From Azadirachta indica (taxonomy: Eukaryota > Streptophyta > Magnoliopsida > Sapindales > Meliaceae): 64,000 nt of DNA. The translations under genes and the position numbers were made by a program. The notes beneath the pieces are model-generated. The model was given only the letters and a program-made list of their open reading frames with translations. It was not told where the DNA came from and ran no database searches. Positions 63,948 through 64,000 of this stretch are shown piece by piece. The stretch spans positions 3,057,157-3,121,156 of the forward strand of contig CM040449.1 of the NCBI GenBank assembly GCA_022749755.1. The letters are read 5' to 3'. Position 1 is the stretch's first letter. The number at the start of each line of letters is the position of its first letter.

Positions 63948-64000
63948 CTGCGAATGCAATGCACACGATTCTTGTCATTTTCCAGGATAAGGTAAGTAGC

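Overview
The window looks like nuclear DNA of a flowering plant, most likely a woody core eudicot. The gene models have short GT-AG introns, the spacers are AT-rich and the proteins are plant-type: class III peroxidase, alpha-expansin, cinnamyl-alcohol dehydrogenase, FD-type bZIP and SBT-type subtilases. Citrus is my guess from general resemblance only; nothing in the sequence fixes the genus. All gene models were built by hand from splice sites, reading-frame phase and family knowledge. Except in the broken copies, the exon lengths add up to whole codons.

Layout. 1-2.4 kb: 3' part of an Alba-domain RGG protein (+). 3.6-5.3 kb: AT-rich fold-back element. 5.5-8.6 kb: 26S proteasome subunit RPN3 (+), with a hairpin MITE in intron 2 and a GC-AG intron 6. 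11.2-12.2 kb: alpha-expansin (+). 15-16.4 kb: peroxidase 64-like gene (+). 17.3-19 kb: Abitram/Simiate-family protein (+). 19.7-20.9 kb: UPF0496 protein (-). 22.6-25 kb: CAD/mannitol-dehydrogenase-type alcohol dehydrogenase (-). 29-32.7 kb: La-related protein 1C (+), with a second GC-AG intron. 36.2-37.3 kb: FD-like bZIP (+) whose first intron has GA instead of GT at the donor. 37.3-46.7 kb: gene-poor, dominated by a 3.3 kb inverted-repeat transposon that encloses a second fold-back element. 46.7-62.9 kb: tandem array of subtilases related to CO2-response secreted protease (SBT5.2 type), with two intact genes, one full-length pseudogene hit by a probable retrotransposon LTR, and two partial pseudogenes. 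63.2-63.9 kb: last exon of an unrecognised conserved gene (-).

The single-copy genes are an ordinary plant housekeeping and cell-wall mixture and do not form a pathway cluster. Expansin, peroxidase and alcohol dehydrogenase all touch cell walls, but their adjacency is probably chance. The region of evolutionary interest is the subtilase array. A conserved noncoding block lies about 1 kb upstream of four units, so the duplication unit includes the promoter. The copies show every stage from intact to nearly erased. The FD-like donor change is the single most consequential local lesion. I found no convincing new molecular system.
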